A stretch of 21,944 nt of DNA from contig CAAFLE010000040.1 of the NCBI GenBank assembly GCA_900763675.1, positions 1 through 21,944 of the forward strand. Direction: 5' to 3'. This stretch comes from an uncultured Oscillospiraceae bacterium (GTDB taxonomy: Bacteria; Bacillota; Clostridia; Oscillospirales; Oscillospiraceae). Positions 7,707-17,700 of this stretch are shown here, one piece after another. Below the pieces are notes generated by a model. The model was not told the DNA's origin, did no database searches, and was given only the letters and a program-made list of their open reading frames with translations. The translations under genes were made by a program, and so were the position numbers. Positions within the stretch are counted from its first letter, which is position 1. The number at the start of each line of letters is the position of its first letter.

Positions 7707-7732
7707 CCTCCGTCCGGGAAACCGGACGGAGG
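7707..7732 (+). other. GNRA-capped intergenic hairpin between mii and the MutL-like gene
   Basis: CCTCCGTCCGG (7707-7717) pairs perfectly with CCGGACGGAGG (7722-7732) around a GAAA tetraloop. There is no T tract. It sits 17 bases before the start codon of the downstream gene, almost touching its ribosome binding site (AGAGGAAA, about 7737-7744). A very stable mRNA hairpin that tunes expression or mRNA processing is more likely than a terminator. Confidence 0.65.
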
Positions 7733-7748
7733 CGTCAGAGGAAACGCC

Positions 7749-9179
7749 ATGAAAGCTAACATTCTTGTATACGATGTCGGCAGCACCTATACGAAGGGCG
7801 CGGCGTTCTGTCTGGAGGACGGCAGGCTGACGTTCCTTGCCCGCGGTCAGCACCCGACGACGCTTGAGGACATCAACGTCGGCGCACGCGGCGCGGAGGA
7901 GGAGATCCGCTCCAGGGGCGTGGAGTTCGCGCCCGATATGGTGCGCTTCAGTTCGTGCAGCGCCGCCGGCGGACTGCGCATGGTCGCCATGGGGTATATG
8001 CCCCGCGTGACCGCTAAGGCTGCCAAGGAGGTCGCCATGACCGCCGGAGCGCGTGTCATGGAGGTCGTCTCCGCGGACGAGCCGCCCGAGTTCCGCGAGG
8101 AGGTGCTGCGGGAGATCCGTCCCGACATCATTCTGCTCTCCGGCGGCACGGACGGCGGCGATATGGCGAACGTGCTGGAAAATGCGGACATCATCTGCAA
8201 GGTCCACGGCGAAGGCACCGTCATTCTCGGCTGCAACAAGTTTGCCCAGCGCGAAGCGGCGGAGAAATTCCGCGCCGCAGGCATCGAGTGCATCCGCGTA
8301 CCGAACATCCTGCCGACCATCCACGAACTGAACGTGAAGCCGGCGCGTATCGCCATCCACGAGCAGTTCATCAACCAGATCACCCACGCCAAGGGACTGC
8401 GCGAATTCCGCGACTCTCTTGCCGACCAGACCGTCATCCCGACGCCGGGCGCGGTTCTGCTCGCAAGCGAGCTTCTGGCGAAGGGACATTATGAGGAAGA
8501 GGGCGTCGGCGGCGTTATCCTTGTGGACATCGGCGGCGCGACGACCGACATCCATTCAGCGCTCCCGGAGCTGATCGACATGAACATCGAGGAGCGCGGT
8601 CTTGTCGTGAGCAACGAGAAGCAGTTCTCGTACCGCACCGTGGAGGGCAATCTCGGTCTGCGCGTGAGCGCGACCGGCATTCCCGAGGCGGTCGGCGACA
8701 AAGCCGTCATCCGCACCATGGACCACGACTACGGCGTGCAGCCGCAGGAAGTGGAGGACTATGTGGAGCTTCTTGAAGCGCACAACGACCATGTCCCCGC
8801 AAACGAGAAGGAGGCGTGTCTCGACCGGGCGCTTGCCGCCTGCGCCGCGGACGTCGCCATCCGCCGTCACGCCGGATTCTATGCCAAGGAAGCCGACCCC
8901 GTCATGGGCATCATGGCGGGCGCACCGATGGGACGCGATCTGCGGAACGTCCGTCAGGTGCTGTGCGTCGGCGGCATTTTCCTCCATTGCAGCGGCAAGG
9001 AGCGCGAGAACATCGTGCGCCGCACGTTTGATAACCCCGGCATCTCTCTGCTGCCGCTCAACGACCCGGATATTTGGTTCGATGAGAATTATATTCTTTA
9101 CGCCATGGGCGTTCTGGCGCAGCATTTCCCGGAAGAGGTTCTCGCCTACATGAAAGAGAACGTTATCAAAAAGAAATAA
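7749..9179 (+). CDS. MutL/GlmL-type actin-fold ATPase (probable mutase reactivase)
   Basis: The 476-residue protein of the glutamate-mutase MutL family is an actin/Hsp70-fold ATPase found beside AdoCbl-dependent carbon-skeleton mutases; it is unrelated to DNA-mismatch-repair MutL. The phosphate-binding signatures are visible: VYDVGSTYTKGAAF at the N-terminus and VDIGGATTDIHS at about residues 259-270, with a glycine-rich LLSGGTDGGDMAN segment between. Family members are thought to reactivate or chaperone the mutase; the direct partner here would be Mgm. I chose ATG 7749 because the AGAGGAAA site precedes it and because MKANILVYDVGSTYTK is the usual N-terminus; the open frame upstream to 7623 lies within mii. 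mii separates it from mgm, and the hairpin at 7707-7732 lies right before it. Confidence 0.9.
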   Translation: MKANILVYDVGSTYTKGAAFCLEDGRLTFLARGQHPTTLEDINVGARGAEEEIRSRGVEFAPDMVRFSSCSAAGGLRMVAMGYMPRVTAKAAKEVAMTAGARVMEVVSADEPPEFREEVLREIRPDIILLSGGTDGGDMANVLENADIICKVHGEGTVILGCNKFAQREAAEKFRAAGIECIRVPNILPTIHELNVKPARIAIHEQFINQITHAKGLREFRDSLADQTVIPTPGAVLLASELLAKGHYEEEGVGGVILVDIGGATTDIHSALPELIDMNIEERGLVVSNEKQFSYRTVEGNLGLRVSATGIPEAVGDKAVIRTMDHDYGVQPQEVEDYVELLEAHNDHVPANEKEACLDRALAACAADVAIRRHAGFYAKEADPVMGIMAGAPMGRDLRNVRQVLCVGGIFLHCSGKERENIVRRTFDNPGISLLPLNDPDIWFDENYILYAMGVLAQHFPEEVLAYMKENVIKKK

Positions 9180-9212
9180 AAACCGATTACATTTTTAAGG
9201 AGACTGATTCCC

Positions 9213-10088
9213 ATGACCAACGGACAGAAAATGCGCAAGCTCTTTGAAGAGAAGAAGTTCGTCGTCGCCCCCGGCTGCCACGACGCGCTCACCGCGAAGA
9301 TCATTTCCTACCTCGGCTTTGACGCCGTTTACATGACCGGCTACGGTCAGAGCGCCTCCCATCTCGGTCAGCCCGACGTGGGTCTGATGACCATGAGCGA
9401 GATGGTCATGCGTGCTGCCAACACCGTTGAGGCGGCGGGCGACGCCGTCGTCGTTGCGGACGCCGACACCGGCTTCGGCAACGCCGTCAACGTGCAGCGC
9501 ACCATCCGCGAGTATGAGAAGGCGGGCGTCGCCGTTATCCAGCTCGAGGACCAGGTCATGCCCAAGAAGTGCGGCCACATGACCGGCCGCCAGGTCGTCC
9601 CCATGGAAGAGATGGTCGGCAAGGTCAAGGCCGCCGTCGATGCCCGCCAGGGCGACATGATGATCATGGCGCGTACCGACGCCCGCACGGTGTACGGCAT
9701 CGAGGAAGCCATCAAGCGCGGTCTTGCCTATAAGGAAGCCGGCGCGGACATCATCTTCATCGAGTCCCCCGAATCCAAGGAAGAGATGATGCTCATCAAC
9801 AAGGAGATCCCCGGCTACACGCTCGCCAACATGGTCGAGGGCGGCCGCACCCCGATCTTCAAGAACGACGAGCTCAAGGAATTCGGCTACAACCTCGTCA
9901 TTTACCCCACCGCCTCCACCTACGTCACCACCAAGGCGATGATCGACCTTTGGGAAGGTCTCAAGCGCGACGGCACCACCATCACCATGCTGGATAAGAT
10001 GGTCCCGTTTGCCCAGTTCAACGAGCTGATGGGCCTCCAGAAGATCCGCGACATCGAGCACACCTACGCCTCCTCCACCGGCCGCTGA
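9213..10088 (+). CDS. dml: 2,3-Dimethylmalate lyase
   Basis: The 291-residue enzyme of the isocitrate lyase / PEP mutase superfamily cleaves (2R,3S)-2,3-dimethylmalate to propionate and pyruvate, the last step of the pathway. The active-site motif KKCGH is at residues 118-122 (catalytic Cys120), the metal-binding DADTGFG starts at D83, and the ED pair after IQL is at 112-113. The length matches the E. barkeri enzyme (about 289 residues, from memory). ATG 9213 is preceded by AAGGAGA (9197-9203). 2-Methylisocitrate lyase (PrpB) and oxaloacetate decarboxylase-like members of the same superfamily are the alternatives. Without prpC/prpD in sight and with mgm, mii and dmdAB beside it, dimethylmalate lyase is the best reading. 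Confidence 0.86.
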   Translation: MTNGQKMRKLFEEKKFVVAPGCHDALTAKIISYLGFDAVYMTGYGQSASHLGQPDVGLMTMSEMVMRAANTVEAAGDAVVVADADTGFGNAVNVQRTIREYEKAGVAVIQLEDQVMPKKCGHMTGRQVVPMEEMVGKVKAAVDARQGDMMIMARTDARTVYGIEEAIKRGLAYKEAGADIIFIESPESKEEMMLINKEIPGYTLANMVEGGRTPIFKNDELKEFGYNLVIYPTASTYVTTKAMIDLWEGLKRDGTTITMLDKMVPFAQFNELMGLQKIRDIEHTYASSTGR

Positions 10089-10110
10089 GCGCAGACAGGA
10101 GAGAGAAGAG

Positions 10111-11526
10111 ATGGCAGATCTGAAAAGCGTAGTTGCGGAAAAGCTTCCGCTGACGATGGGCGAAACGATCGCCCTTGCCAAGGAATACGGCGTCCGCGTC
10201 GTAGACGTCGTCCTCACCGAGAGCGAGCTTCGCACCGGTCTGGACCGCGAAGGCGTCCTCAAGGGCGTCATGGAAGAATATGCCCACAACCTCAAGGCGG
10301 TGGAGATCGGCGTCAGCGGCGGAAACAGCTTCCTGCTCGGCACCGTTCCCACCCAGCTCAAGGAGATGGGACCCGGAACGATCTTCAGCGACGTGCTGCT
10401 TGACAAAGCGCTCATGTACACCGTCGCCGCCGAGGTCGGCAACCACTGCATCGGCGTGCGTCCGTGCGCCGGTACGGGCGACCCCTGCCCGTACACCGGC
10501 TTCCTGCGTGCGCTGATGGACGTCGGCACCGACGAGACCACGCTCGCCGAGGTCGCCGCGCTCATGCTCAAGGTCGGCAGCCTGTTCCGCGTGGCGAAGG
10601 TCACCACCGGCTGCAATCTCGAAGGCTACGGCGCGGGCAGCGCCGCCATCGCCGCCGCGACCGTTCACCTGAAGAACGGCACGCCCGAGCAGATGGAAAA
10701 GGCAATGGTTCTCGCCATGTCCCCGACGATCGGCGTTCCCTGCACGCCGCGTGTGCTTGTCCCTGCGCTCTGCACCGCCCACGTCGGCGGCGCGATCCTC
10801 GGCGGTATGTACGCCGGTCGTCTCTGCACGACCGTCGAGATGACCGTCAACGTCCCGTTCGACGTTATGTTCGCTATGGCGTCGCTCGTGCATAAGGAGT
10901 CCGCGCACCACATCGTACCCACCGTCGTGGAGTACATGGAGCCGTTCTTCCAGCGCACCGCGAACGTGGAATCTCTCGTGTCCGAGGCGGTCCACAAGGC
11001 GGACGCCGAGCGCATCGAAGAAACGCTTGAAAAGGCGAAGGAGATCGCCAAGAAGATGGCGGACGGCTCCGCCCCCATCCTCAAGACCCTCGGCGACGCC
11101 GTCGTCGGCGGCTCCTCGCAGGCGGTCGGCAGCCCGACGAACTGCGGCCGTATCGCCCACGAGCTGCTCAACGAAGGCGAGAAGGTCACCGAGATCACCA
11201 TCGAGCTTTACCCCGAGCTGTTTGCCCGCCGCACGATCAACATTCCCGGCGTGCTGATGGGCGCGGTGTACGGCTGCTCCACCAGCGACTATGAGGCCTA
11301 CGAGGTCGCCGTGGACCGCGTCAAGGCGGACGGCGTCAAGGTCAACATCGTCCGCGGCGAGGAGTACCAGATCCAGAAGGTCACCCTCACCACCGACAAG
11401 GGCAACACCGTCATGGTCGATACGCTCAACCGCGGCGGCGGCCGTCTCGTTCTCCGCAACGCCACGCCCTCTCTCGAAAAGGCGCAGGAGGCGGCGAAGA
11501 AGCTCGGCATCGTCGTTGTCGAATAA
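10111..11526 (+). CDS. hmd: 2-(Hydroxymethyl)glutarate dehydratase (serine-dehydratase-like, Fe-S)
   Basis: The 471-residue protein related to Fe-S-dependent L-serine dehydratase would remove water from 2-(hydroxymethyl)glutarate to give 2-methyleneglutarate, the substrate of Mgm. The first ~300 residues are alpha-subunit-like. Candidate cluster ligands are C168 (TTGCNLEG), C211 (GVPCTPR) and C221 (PALCTAH), with 43- and 10-residue spacings close to those I recall for bacterial serine dehydratases; C113, C119 and C126 are further cysteines. From about residue 325 it is beta-subunit-like: GGSSQAVGSPTNC at 333-345 resembles the GPSSSHT motif region, followed by an ACT-like C-terminal part. The order alpha-then-beta is the reverse of E. 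coli SdaA. AGGAGAG (10097-10103) precedes ATG 10111, 22 bases after dml. A true L-serine dehydratase is the main alternative; pathway logic favours Hmd. Confidence 0.8.
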   Translation: MADLKSVVAEKLPLTMGETIALAKEYGVRVVDVVLTESELRTGLDREGVLKGVMEEYAHNLKAVEIGVSGGNSFLLGTVPTQLKEMGPGTIFSDVLLDKALMYTVAAEVGNHCIGVRPCAGTGDPCPYTGFLRALMDVGTDETTLAEVAALMLKVGSLFRVAKVTTGCNLEGYGAGSAAIAAATVHLKNGTPEQMEKAMVLAMSPTIGVPCTPRVLVPALCTAHVGGAILGGMYAGRLCTTVEMTVNVPFDVMFAMASLVHKESAHHIVPTVVEYMEPFFQRTANVESLVSEAVHKADAERIEETLEKAKEIAKKMADGSAPILKTLGDAVVGGSSQAVGSPTNCGRIAHELLNEGEKVTEITIELYPELFARRTINIPGVLMGAVYGCSTSDYEAYEVAVDRVKADGVKVNIVRGEEYQIQKVTLTTDKGNTVMVDTLNRGGGRLVLRNATPSLEKAQEAAKKLGIVVVE

Positions 11527-11552
11527 AAAATATACGACACAGCAAGAAAAAG

Positions 11553-11594
11553 ACTGCCCGGACCGTGTGGTTCGGGCGGTTTTTTTCTTTTTTT
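11553..11594 (+). terminator. Intrinsic terminator ending the catabolic cluster
   Basis: ACTGCCCGGACC (11553-11564) pairs with GGTTCGGGCGGT (11569-11580) with two G-U pairs and a GTGT loop, followed by a long T tract broken by one C (to 11594). The A-rich stretch just before the stem would read as a T run on the other strand, so it may terminate in both directions. A second small hairpin follows (TTTTTTTGC 11588-11596 with GCAAAAAAA 11603-11611). Confidence 0.9.
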
Positions 11595-11636
11595 GCGAAG
11601 CGGCAAAAAAATACAGTATAGACGACATGCTTTGCA

Positions 11637-11665
11637 TTGACAGACCATGTGTTGTATGTTTTAAT
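11637..11665 (+). promoter_or_regulatory. Sigma-A-type promoter of the giant surface-protein gene
   Basis: A perfect -35 hexamer TTGACA (11637-11642) is separated by 17 bases from TTTAAT (11660-11665), five of six matches to TATAAT. Transcription would start near 11672, leaving a leader of about 50 bases before the start codon. It lies directly after the terminator of the upstream cluster, as expected for an independent unit. Confidence 0.75.
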
Positions 11666-11725
11666 ATATTTTCAGAAGGATATGCGCTATAAATTCGTGG
11701 AGAAATAACAGGAAGGATGATTGTC

Positions 11726-14700
11726 GTGAAAAGATGGTTTTCCCTGTTCCTTGCATTGCTGATGGTGTTCTCGCTGCTGCCGGTCTCTGCGCTGGCAGAG
11801 GACGACGCGCCGGCGGCTGAACCGACGGAGGAGGTCTCTCTCCCCGCGGAGGAAACGCCGGAGCCGGAACCGTCCGCTGAGCCGACGGCAGAACCGGAGC
11901 CGTCTGCGGAGCCGACGGCAGAACCGGAGCCGTCTGCGGAGCCGGAACAGCCCGCGCAGACGGAAGAGCAGGGAGAGACGGAAGCGGCGGATGAACCGTC
12001 GCCGCTCGCGCTGGATGAAACGGCAGACGACACTTCCGAGACGGAGTCTGTGGAGGCGCAGCTCCGCGCCGCCATCCAGACCGCCATCCAGAACGGGAGC
12101 GGGAGCTTTGAGGTTTCCGAAAATCTCACACTCTCGGAAAGCCTTACGATTCCGGATGGGTTTACCCTGAACATCACGGGCGACGCGGTTACACTGACGA
12201 TCCCGAACGGCGTCACGCTGACAAATGAGGGCGATGTGTACGTGAATTCAGGCGCCACGATCCGTATCAAAGCGGGCGGAACGATGGTTAATGCGCTTGC
12301 ACTCTCTCTATTCTCCCGCGGCGCTCTCGTCGTGGAGAATGGCGGCTCATTTCAATTTGTTGATACCGGTTTTGCGAATGTCTGGGGTGGGACGATCACC
12401 GTCTCCGAATCGGGGATCTATTCGTATGGCGATGCGTACAGTAACCATACGGACTTTCATACGGAGGGCGGCGATTATACGACCGACCTGATCGGTTTGC
12501 CTGCTGATTTCGTAACGCTGGTGACAAATGTTTCGACCGAGGACGGTATCCGTGCCGTTTTTGCGAAATCCGGGCAAGTACACAGCGTATGTGCGATCCT
12601 CTCCGATACGGCTTCCGTTGAGCTTGCGTCCGGTCTGGAGATCCCGGCGGACGGCGAGCTGCAGATCACGGGTGCAGCGTCGCTGACCGTTCCGGCGGGA
12701 ATGACGCTCACGAATAACGGCTTCATTTATATGTCGGACAGCGCCCGTCTGACCATAAACCAGGGTGCCGAGGCGGTAAACAATGGCACCATCAACGCCT
12801 ATGGCTCCTCCCAGATCGCGGTCGCCGGAACGTTTACCGCCGCGAAGGGTAGCCAGATCGACAAAGAGAGCGATGCCAACTGGAGCTGCACCGGTACATA
12901 CATTGATAACGGCAAGATCACCACCGTGGCAGAGCTGGAGGAAGCTCTCGCCGCAGCCACATTCTGGGATACGGTTACCGTGAATACCGCCATCACGCTC
13001 GACCGCGACATCACCGTGCCGGAGAGAGTGACGCTCGCCTTTGGTAACGGCGGCTCGCTGACCGTCCCGTCGGGCTATACGTTCACGAACAACGGTCTCT
13101 TTGTGACGGAGGGCGACGCTTCCGTCACCGTGCAGGCGGGCGGCAAATTTGCCAACCCGGGCAGCATCAATCTTCTTCCCGGCAGCAGCTTTACGGTGGA
13201 GGAAAACGGCGTATTTCAGAACGACAATTTCCTCTGGGTCGAGAACGCGACCGTCGCGGTGAACGGCACGTACACCGATTCCGAGACAACGCATATCAGC
13301 TACTCTATTGATAATCTGAGCTTCACCATGACCATGACCGGCATTGACCCGGGCAAGGTGAAGCTGTCGTATCAGTTTACGGGAGAGAAAACCGACGACG
13401 CGCTGACGGAAGCCTTCACCAGGGCGGCGGAATACGGCAGCGTGCAGGTCACGCTCGTCAAGGGCGCGTCGGTGAGCTGCTCTTCCGATGTCACGATCCC
13501 GGAAAACGGCGAGCTCCTGCTCCGGGATACGTCCGAGATCACCGTCCTTGCGGGGGCGGCGATCACCAACTATGGCGATATAACCCTTATGGAGACCTCC
13601 AAGCTGACCGTCGGCGAGGGCGGAACGCTGGAGAACCACGGCACGGTGTCCGCAAAAGGGAACTCGCTGATCACGGTCGCAGGATTTTTCTCCGACGCGT
13701 TCAGCGGTACGCTCAATAAAGAGAGCGACGCGAACTGGAGCTGCACCGGCAGCTATATGCTTCACACGGCGGTGTCCACACTGGACGAGCTGAAAGCCGC
13801 CTTAGCCGTTGACGCGGATCACGTTTCGGTATTTATCAACGATCCCATCACGATCGAGAGCGACTTCACCGTTCCGAGAGCCTGCCAGCTGCTTATAGAA
13901 AACGGCGGTTCGCTGACCGTTTCGGGCGGGACCTTCACCAACAACGGGTCGCTCAATGTTCTTAAATCCGGCACGCTCACCGTGAACGAGAGCGCGGAAT
14001 TCGTCAACGCAGGTCTTGCCTACATAAACGGCGGCACGCTGACCGTAAACGGCACGTATACACCGCAGGGCGAACGCGGCAGACTGAACTATGCTACCTC
14101 CATCGGTGAAGCGTATCCGGAGGAGCAGGTCGGCGTTCCCGCAAGCTATGTAACGAGAGGATACGACACAACGAGCATCACCGAGGAGCAGCTGCGCTCG
14201 GCGCTTGCCGATACGCGCTTCTATGCCGTGAACGTGACGCTGCGGGGAAGCGCCGCGGTGGACATCACCTCCGATCTCACGCTCCCGGAGAAATCCAACC
14301 TCGTCCTGCGCGATACGACCGCCGTTACCGTGAAGAACGGAGCAACGCTCACCAACAACGGCTTTCTGAATATCGGCGCGGATTCCGCGGTCACGGTCGA
14401 GGACGGCTCCCAGCTGGTCAACCGCTCCGACATTTATATGCAGGAGAACGGCAAGCTGACGGTCGAAGCGGGCGCTGTGCTGACGAACTACGATACAGTG
14501 ACCGCGGCGGAGCGGTCCGTGATCACGGTAGAAGGAACGTTCTACGCTGCCTCGGGCAGCACGCTCGACAAGGAGAGCGACAATAACTGGAGCTGCACCG
14601 GCACATATGAGGACCTTCCGATTCCGAACGAGGATGTAATCGTAACCACACTCGAAGAGCTGAAAGCGGCGTTTGCCGATCATACGTTTGCGATACTCAC

Positions 14701-17700
14701 CGGAACGATCGCGCTTGACAGCGATTTCACCGTTCCGGAAAGCCGCGTGCTTATCATAGACGGCGGCTCGCTGACTGTTCCGAACGGAGTCACCCTTACC
14801 GTCATTGGTGCGGTCAGCATCACCGCCCCCGGCACGCTCATCGTGAACGAAGGCGGGACGCTCAAAAATGGCGGCGGCGTAATGGCAGATGCCGGCATGC
14901 TGACCGTAAACGGCACGTATACGCCGCTGGAAGACAGCGGTGTGACGTATATTACCTCCATCGGCGATACGTATCCGGAGGAGCAGGTCGGCGTTCCCGC
15001 GAGCTGCGTGACGATGGAGTACAAAGCGGAGAGCATCACCGAAGCGCAGCTGCGTGCAGCATATGCCGATACGCACTTCCGCCGCGTGGTCGTGGATCTG
15101 GATAGCAGCGCCGCGGTGGACATCACCTACAACTTCACGCTCCCGGAAAACGGCGGTCTTGTCCTGTGGGATACGTCCGTCGTGACCGTGAAAGGCGGAA
15201 CCTTCACCAACTCCGGTAACCTGACGATCGGCGCAAATTCCGTGCTGACGGTCGCGGACAGCGCCATACTGACAAACCGCTCCCAGATCTATATGCAGGG
15301 GAGCGGAAAGCTGAATGTCGAGCCGAACGCCAGAGTACTGAACTACGGCACGGTGAACGCGACCGGCTCGTCGCGGATCACGGTAGAAGGAACGTTCTAC
15401 GCTGCCTCGGGCAGCACGCTCTCTAAGGACAGCGACGATAACTGGAGCTGCACCGGCACATATGAGGACCTTCCGATTCCGAACGATGATGTAACCGTAA
15501 CCACACTCGAAGAGCTGAAAGCGGCGCTGAACAGCGAGGAGGAATACCTCTGCCTGTGGCTCCGCAGCGCCGTTGCGCTCGACGGCAGCCTTACCGTTCC
15601 GAGCAGCCGCACGCTGGTCGTGCAGGACGGCGGCAAGCTGACGGTCCCGAGCGGAGCGACCCTCACCAACGAAGGCTCGATCAACATCAACGCCGCCGGC
15701 GAGATCGCCGTAGCCGACGGCGGCAAGCTGGAGAACAACGGCTATATTACCGTGCGCGGCGGCAAGCTCGCCGTGAACGGCGAGTATACGACGCAGGGCA
15801 GGCTGGTCTACTGCCCGGCGGGCGGCAGCACGCTTTCGGACGATATTACCGGCATTGCCTCCGCCATCGTGAACGTGGAATACTGGGCGGACAGCATGAC
15901 CGGCGCGGAGCTGATCGCGGCGTTTGATAACCGCGAGGTCAACGGCGTGACGGTGGCATTGCAGAACAGCGCGTCAGTCGAGCTTACCGCCGATCTGGAA
16001 ATTCCGGCGAACGGCACGCTCATTTTGCGCGATACGTCCGCCCTGACCGTAACAAACGGTGCGAAGATCATCAGCGAGGGGAACGTGCAGATGTACGGCT
16101 CCGCCGCGCTGACACTCTCCGACGGCACGGAGTTTAAAAATAATGGCACTCTCCGTATGTCGGGCGAAGCGAAACTGACCGTGACGGAAGGCGCGACGCT
16201 CGCCAACACTGCCACTCTGGACGCGACCGAGGATTCTCTCCTCACCATAAACGGCACGTTCAGCAACAATACCTATTTCCTGATTGCAAAGAAAAACTGG
16301 AGCTGCACCGGCACGATCGAGGGGAACGTGAACTTCTCCCTGTCGTCTGCGGAGGAGATCGCGGAAGCGCTCACCGCCGGAGAAACGTCCATCTATGTGG
16401 CAAACGACGTGACTCTGACCGAGAGCGTCACGATCCCGGCAGGAACGATGTTCCAGATCGACGGAAATCTGACGATCGCCGAGGGCGCGACCTTTACGAA
16501 CGAGGGTACGTTCCTGCTGTTCGCCCCGTCAAAACTCATTATCCAGGGAACGTTCATCAACGACGGTCCCGGCAATGCGCAGGTGGACGCTTTCGGCGTA
16601 TCCATCGAGGGCGGCACACTGCTCAACAACAACGGAATGTTCGTGCGGTCGGCGGAGGTCTGGTCGGAAGAAGAGATCCGCGCCGCCATCGCCGCAGAAG
16701 CCGACAGGATCATGATATTCGGCAGCATCACGGTCAACGGCGATCTGGAGATTCCGCAGAACGTGCGGCTGTCGGTCGAAGCCGACGGCAGCCTTACCGT
16801 GAACGGAGGCGCTGCGCTGACGAACCGCGGCACGATCAGCGTCTGGGGCAGTATGTATGTGTACGGTACGTACACAGGCAATCCCGTGTATCTGTACACG
16901 AACGGCGTACTCGAGCCGAGTTCCATCCCGCACGTCGCAGCGTCGAATATGAGGGAGGAGGAAAAGGCGCTCCGCGACGCCATCGCGGATACCGAAGCGG
17001 AGTGGTGGGAGTATACGCTTACGAACGAGATCGCCCTTTCCGGCGATCTGGACATCCCGGAGGGCTTCTATCTGTATGTTGAAGAGGGCGGCAAGCTCAT
17101 CGTCCCGTCCGGCTTCACGCTGACGAACCGCGGTATGCTGCTCGTAAACGGCGGCGTCATCAACGTCCAGCCGAACAGCCGGATGGTGAACGACGGCTCC
17201 GTTCAGGTCCTTTCCACCGGCCGCATCACGGTGGATGCGCTTGCCGAGCTGGAGAATAACCGCTCTATGGGCGCGAACGGCGGTCAGATCTACGTAAACG
17301 GCGAATATATCCACGGAGCGAACGCCAACGTCTGGTTCGCCATGACGAACGGCAGCAGCTACCGCACGAATATCTCCGGCATTTCGAGAAGCTATCTGGA
17401 TCTGAACTACATCCCGGAGACGGACGCCGATCTGAAGGACGCCTTTGCGCAGCACAAGTATGTAAAGAGCATCACCATCGCGCTGGGCGCAAAGGACCTC
17501 ACCGTCGGCTTTGATCTGACCGTTCCGGAAAACGCCTTCCTCACGCTGGAGGGCGGCTCCGTGCTGACGGTGAAGCCGGGCATTACGCTCACGAACAACG
17601 GCACAATCAACGTTATCTCCAACAGCCGTCTCGTTGTTTCCGAGGGCGCGGTGCTTGTGAACAACGGCACCATCGAAGCGGTGGAAGAGGACTCATTCTT

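Noticed and set aside
4592..7786. 1,064-codon open frame on the minus strand
   Set aside because: It is exactly antisense to mgm and mii, whose family motifs are intact. The long frame results from strong third-position GC bias; the translation is a low-complexity Val/Asp/Gly/Leu-rich product with no recognisable domain.
11717..11725. ATG 11717 as start of the giant protein
   Set aside because: The AGGAAGG site directly touches this ATG, whereas GTG 11726 has a 9-base spacing and gives a standard signal peptide. It would add only MIV, so the difference is minor and not fully excluded.
10018..12270. 750-codon minus-strand open frame spanning the hmd terminator
   Set aside because: It runs through the intrinsic terminator and the promoter of the giant gene and is antisense to hmd. 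There is no plausible domain, and the Ser-rich start is just the reverse of the Pro/Glu stalk.
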